64,000 nucleotides of DNA from Medicago truncatula (Eukaryota; Streptophyta; Magnoliopsida; Fabales; Fabaceae), in the NCBI RefSeq assembly GCF_003473485.1, contig NC_053042.1, positions 44,293,762 to 44,357,761 on the forward strand, written 5' to 3'. Positions within the stretch are counted from its first letter, which is position 1, and each line of letters begins with the position of its first letter. The notes beneath the pieces are model-generated. The model was not told where the DNA came from and did not search any database. It saw nothing but the letters and a program-made list of their open reading frames with translations. Both the position numbers and the translations under genes were made by a program. Shown piece by piece: positions 60,304-64,000 of the stretch.

Positions 60304-60774
60304 CTAGGTTGAAGCTAGTGATGATTTTCTACATATGGGACAAGTGGAATGTAACACGAGCCATGGATCAACACAAGCAACATGATAAAGATGACCACAA
60401 TCTGGAAGTAACCTCAACATGTCACTTTCTTTATAATCTCCTAAGCAAATAGAGCAACTAATTGAAGTTGAAGAACCATTCTTCTGAATTTGAGAGTATA
60501 ACAGTTTCGGGTATCCTTCAAAACTTGTGTCGGTGTGATGACGAAGTCCTTGTTCCATGATTGAGTCTTCATGACGATGTGGTGGAAAACCGGACAAAAT
60601 ATTGAGAATGTTTCGACTTCGTGAACTACGAAGTCGAACACATGCAATAACTATTGAAAGAACCAAGAATACGAGACCAAATACAAGTATTAAGATATAT
60701 GTGAACCCATTTGCGTCAAAACCGTTGTTGTTGTTGTGTGGAGGTTCCGAGGTGCCGTTGTTGTCGATGTTCAT
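60304..60774 (-). CDS. Small membrane RING-H2 E3 ligase, ATL70-like
   Basis: A single-exon frame of 156 residues from the ATG at 60774 (MNIDNNGTSEPPHNNNN); there is no ATG further upstream in frame. A membrane segment lies at about 25-46 (YILILVFGLVFLVLSIVIAC), followed by a basic stretch and the GLR...EGYPKLLYSQI segment, a variant of the ATL GLD motif as seen in ATL67-70-type proteins. The RING-H2 domain is complete: CSICLGDYKESDMLRLLPDC, GHLYHVACVDPW, STCPICRK. Such proteins are E3 ligases at the plasma membrane or endomembranes. It is a tandem relative of the gene at 57387-57881, same strand, about 2.4 kb apart. Confidence 0.9.
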   Translation of the reverse strand: MNIDNNGTSEPPHNNNNGFDANGFTYILILVFGLVFLVLSIVIACVRLRSSRSRNILNILSGFPPHRHEDSIMEQGLRHHTDTSFEGYPKLLYSQIQKNGSSTSISCSICLGDYKESDMLRLLPDCGHLYHVACVDPWLVLHSTCPICRKSSLAST

Positions 60775-61450
60775 CTTCTCGACCAAAATTTGGAATGTGA
60801 ATTTTAATTTGTTTGGAATTGGTTATGTTATGGGTGGCCTTTTTAACTAGCTGAAAGGTTTAACAATTAATTTGGCAAGCAATTTTTTTAGGGGTATTTG
60901 CCAAGCAATTATATATGCATACATGATGAATTCGATGATGTACAAATGAGACGAGTTTTATATTATGTACAAGCTAGTTTTTACTTTTGAATCAATAAAC
61001 CTTACTATTAAATTAAATGATAATATATGATACAACTTGTTGATCTAATAAAAAAAAACAAAAAAAAACTTGTGTACAGTTCAAGATCATTTTAGTTATG
61101 AATGTTAGACCAAGCTTACATAGTTTAATTCTCTGGTCAACGTTTATGTCTTTTTCACAATTCATTTCATAGTACAACAATTATTTTTTTTTTAATAAGC
61201 ATTTCATAATACAACATTAATTAACCTTGATCTTTTAATTTAATACTATTTGTTTGTTGGCTTAACTTTCCGAGTGGCGTACGGGACAAAGGATATGAAT
61301 TGATCAAAAATGACTTTTTTGTTTTTAAGTAAACTATTTTTTTTTGTTGGTGAAAATGACTTTAAGCCTAGCTAAATTCTCTCTCGATCCTTCTGAAAAA
61401 TATGACTCTCTTCATCCCGCAAAAATTGTTGTAGCATGTCATTTCATATA
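60775..61450. other. Upstream region of the second RING-H2 gene
   Basis: No gene supported. A TATA-like GCATATATAATT on the minus strand lies near 60910, about 135 bases before the ATG, and could belong to the RING-H2 promoter. The rest is AT-rich. Confidence 0.4.
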
Positions 61451-61453
61451 AAT

Positions 61454-62272
61454 TATTCGCTCTATTCCTTTTTAAGTGTCGTTTTAAAAATTTTCCATGA
61501 AAATAACAAAGTGTATTTTTGCACATTTTCTTCCTATTATACCCTCAATTTAATCTACTAATATATCTCTATTTTTTGGCACACTTTATATTTCCAATAA
61601 ATTTAATATGTTATATTTTTCTCGTAACAATTTTTTTTTGTTAAGATCGTAACAAACATTTGTTACTTAGTATCTTTTTCTCCAACAAATTCCTTTTTTT
61701 TTCACACTCTCTCTCATAACAAACAATTGTTAATTTTCTAAATATTGTGCACATCTCTTTAATTAATTTAAGTCAATATAAAAATTATATGGATGAAACT
61801 TCTTCTTCTTCATTGTCATCTTGTTTTTTTTCTTGTATATTGTCAAACGAATCTTCAACTACTTCTCCCTCTTCACCTTCCATCAGCGGTTCCAATGAGT
61901 CTTCCACTGTTTCTTCCTTTTGAACATTCATGCAGTTTTTATTTATTTTTCTCTCAAATTGTTCTTTTACTTTGCACTTGAAATTTTTAACAATTATTCA
62001 TCTTATTTATAGAATTTTAACTCTTCATAAAATCATTATATATGTAAAAAAAAATTGTTTAAAAAATAAATAAACTTTGTTTAAAAAAACAAACTTTAGT
62101 TTTCCAAATATATAGCATTAATTAGTTTTATTAAAAAAGATAAGAGTAACCAAACAAAGAAAAATATACGAGTAATTGACAAATCACACCCTTAAAATAC
62201 TAAAACGACGGTTAAATAGAACAAAAAATGCACCCTAAAACGGCACTTAAAAAGGAACGGAGGGAGTAACAT
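61454..62272. mobile_element. MITE-like element with inverted ends, about 820 bp
   Basis: The left end ATTCGCTCTATTCCTTTTTA AGTGTCGTTTTA matches the reverse complement of the right end (CTCCCTCCGTTCCTTTTTAA, then GTGCCGTTTTAGGGTGCA). This is the CTCCCTCCGTTCC terminal motif common in plant MITEs. The interior is AT-rich with no transposase; a small CT-rich frame at 61793-61981 shows no family resemblance. Size is large for a MITE, so an inner insertion is possible. Confidence 0.55.
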
Positions 62273-62337
62273 TTTTCTTTGGAACATATTTTATACTCTT
62301 TAAACATTTTAAATAACAAAATTATTTTTTATAAAGT

Positions 62338-62515
62338 TAAATACTTCAATTTCTTTTTTTTTTTTTTTTTTGGTCAAGTAGCCTAGTGGCTAGAGCTCAC
62401 ACAATTTAATTGTGGAGAAGTGGAGTGTCCGGGGTTCGAACCCCGGCTCCTGCATATAATATGCAATATCCCTACCAACTGAGCTAAGCTCACGGGGATA
62501 AATACTTCAATTTCT
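62338..62515 (-). mobile_element. Intact tRNA-derived SINE with 17-bp target duplication
   Basis: Read on the minus strand from 62497: CCCCGTGAGCTTAGCTCAGT TGGTAGGGAT (A box), then GGGGTTCGAACCCCGG (B box), and an end CTAGGCTACTTGACC followed by a poly(A) run (T run 62355-62373 on the plus strand). It is flanked by the perfect 17-bp direct repeat TAAATACTTCAATTTCT (62338-62354 and 62499-62515). The perfect repeat marks a recent insertion. Confidence 0.92.
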
Positions 62516-63160
62516 AATATATTAAATAATACATATATTTTCATAAAAACTTATATGTTTAAAGAGTGTACTTGAAGCACTTCTCATTATACATATGTTA
62601 TAAATAAATAAAAGAGAATAATAATTTTAACAAATTAGTCTCATTAACTATTGATTATTCTCATTATCATAAATGCAAAATAGAAAATAGTGATCGGAGT
62701 TATGTGTATAGTAGTATTAGAAAAAGAAAAAAAAATTATATTGAAAACTAAAAAATAACAATTATTTTAAGATAACTTTTATTGTAAATATAAATATGAC
62801 ATAATAGATCTTATTCTCTCCTTCATTTTTTTTTCTCCTTCTTAGTAGAAGTAATATTTTCCCTTTGATTTTCAAAGTAAGAAACAATATTCAATCAATT
62901 TTACTCTCTATGGTGATGTCATTTATAAAATATTCTTCAATCAATTTAGATATTATCTTTTAATATTCTCTTTAATTTCTATGATGAAACTAACGGATAT
63001 TTTAGAAAGTACAATTATTATTCCATCACACTAAAAAATTAAGTTAATAAAATAACATATTTTCTTGATAAAGTTTAATTATCATTTTTGTTTATATTTG
63101 CAAAGGATGATTAATAATCTCTCCCAAACGGTAAAGATGTTTTTAAAGCTAGATATGCAT
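62516..63160. other. AT-rich intergenic DNA
   Basis: Nothing coding and no repeat with definable ends was seen between the two SINEs. Confidence 0.5.
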
Positions 63161-63161
63161 T

Positions 63162-63315
63162 ATTCCCATCAGCTTAACTCATTTGCTAGAAATATTGCAT
63201 ATTATATGCAGGGATTGTAGTTTGAACCCCGGACACCCTACTTCTCCACATTTAAAATGTATGAGCTTCCGCCGTCAAGCTTCACTACTAAGTTACTTGA
63301 CAAAAAAAAGATATA
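63162..63315 (+). mobile_element. Diverged tRNA-derived SINE
   Basis: Same family as the copy at 62338-62515: CCCATCAGCTTAACTCATTT (A-box region), GTTTGAACCCCGGACACCCT (B-box region), CTTCTCCACATTTAAAATGT, and an end TTACTTGACAAAAAAAAG. More substitutions than the neighbours show that it is older. Possible short target duplication AGATAT on both sides. Confidence 0.8.
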
Positions 63316-63599
63316 TATACATTTTAAAAAAGATAGTCAAAATGTTTTTCGTTTACATTTTAATTGTTTTCAAACCTAGTTAAAATGTTTTTTTTCCTTT
63401 CAAAATTAAGATGTTATTTTTTTTAAGAAACCAAACTAACTCAAGATCGGCACGGTGGAAAATTCAACCTAAAATTTTAAGAGGGACACATTTTAAAGTT
63501 GCAAATCAAAATCATCAGACCAAACCATGTTGATTAGCCAAGATATTTGTGAAGAATTGTTTTTAAAAGCTAGTCAAAATATTTATAAAGAATGCGTGA

Positions 63600-63708
63600 G
63601 GAACGTATAAATTTATTCATATATGACAAATACGTATTCAATACTGTTTAAAAAATATAAATTTATATGACAAATACGTATTCAATACTGTTTAAAAATA
63701 TAAATTTA
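63600..63708. repeat. Tandem duplication of about 48 bp beside a SINE
   Basis: ATATGACAAATACGTATTCA plus ATACTGTTTAAAAA and the following ATAAATTT is present twice in direct order. It ends directly before the SINE at 63711. Confidence 0.85.
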
Positions 63709-63710
63709 AT

Positions 63711-63858
63711 CCCCGTGAGTTTAGCTCAGTTGGTAGGGATATTGCATATTATATGCATGGGCTGGGGTTCGAACCCCAGACACTCCACCTCTCCACAATT
63801 TAATTGTGTTAATTGTGTGAGCTCTAGCCACTAGGCTACTTGACAAAAAAAAAAAATT
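63711..63858 (+). mobile_element. tRNA-derived SINE
   Basis: CCCCGTGAGTTTAGCTCAGT TGGTAGGGAT (A box), GGGGTTCGAACCCCAGACAC (B box), CTCCACAATTTAATTGTG, CTAGGCTACTTGACAAAAAA and a poly(A) tail. A short flanking repeat AAATTTA (63702 and 63854) fits a target duplication that merges with the tail. Same family as 62338-62515 and 63162-63315. Confidence 0.9.
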
Positions 63859-64000
63859 TACGTGGTTGAGGGAATGGGAAGGTACATATGGACATCCAAC
63901 ATTCTAAACTGGAAGCAAATTAATCAAAAACATTTTAGTCTTCAAGAAAAATTTGACACTCAATTTGGTCTATACGAGAAGAATAAAAGTAATTTTTAAT

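Noticed and set aside
60441-60850. Open frames in other phases over the second RING-H2 gene
   Set aside because: They are shadows; the RING-H2 frame has the complete ligand set and membrane segment.
62380-62497. tRNA gene on the minus strand (A and B boxes, GGTTCGAACCCC)
   Set aside because: The boxes belong to a SINE with poly(A) tail and target duplication; no cloverleaf with paired acceptor stem fits. The same holds for 63711-63858, 63162-63315 and 46476-46620.
1-64000. CRISPR array, bacterial operon or phage-like system
   Set aside because: Gene structure with introns and plant repeats shows nuclear plant DNA. The only regular repeat array (41630-42005) lies inside a Mutator-like element and has no spacer pattern.

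Overview
This is nuclear DNA from a flowering plant: genes carry many AT-rich introns, intergenic DNA is AT-rich, and MITEs, SINEs and LINE remnants are common. The best clue to the organism is at 7238-14010, where the spliced exons encode a complete 1488-residue U-box/WD40 protein. I recognise it as LIN (LUMPY INFECTIONS; Lotus CERBERUS), the E3 ligase needed for rhizobial infection threads in legumes. The length equals my recollection of Medicago truncatula LIN, so a Medicago or close temperate legume is most likely. The species call rests on memory of the family, not on a search.

Left part (1-31000), gene dense: the 5' half of a WRAP73-type WD-repeat gene (minus, running off the left edge), LIN (plus, 16 coding exons), a mitochondrial uncoupling protein of the UCP3 type (minus), the nuclear-basket nucleoporin NUP1/Nup136 (plus, nine coding exons, 1350 aa), and a small conserved plant protein of unknown role (minus, 253 aa). 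UCP3 and NUP1 are divergent and share a 1.3-kb upstream region. WRAP73 and LIN are divergent across about 4 kb that holds a LINE remnant.

Middle (31000-50000): a 228-aa TGA-like DOG1-domain protein with no bZIP region (plus), a pyrimidine 5'-nucleotidase of the HAD family (minus, nine exons), and an intronless glutaredoxin-like protein that lacks the CxxC active site (plus). Between them are repeat-rich gaps with a Mutator-like foldback element (9-bp target duplication), a hAT-type MITE (8-bp target duplication), a 191-bp tandem duplication and a long inverted repeat.

Right part (50000-64000): a GPI-type early-nodulin-like phytocyanin (plus), a GT37 xyloglucan-type fucosyltransferase (minus), two small membrane RING-H2 (ATL-type) E3 ligases (minus) with a fragment of a third, then gene-poor DNA with several tRNA-derived SINEs, one with a 17-bp target duplication.

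The genes do not form one pathway; this is an ordinary plant neighbourhood. Protein-level points of interest are the bZIP-less TGA relative, the redox-dead glutaredoxin-like protein and the phytocyanin without its copper ligands. I found no convincing new multi-gene system. All exon borders were derived by hand from GT-AG (one GC-AG) sites, frame continuity and family resemblance.
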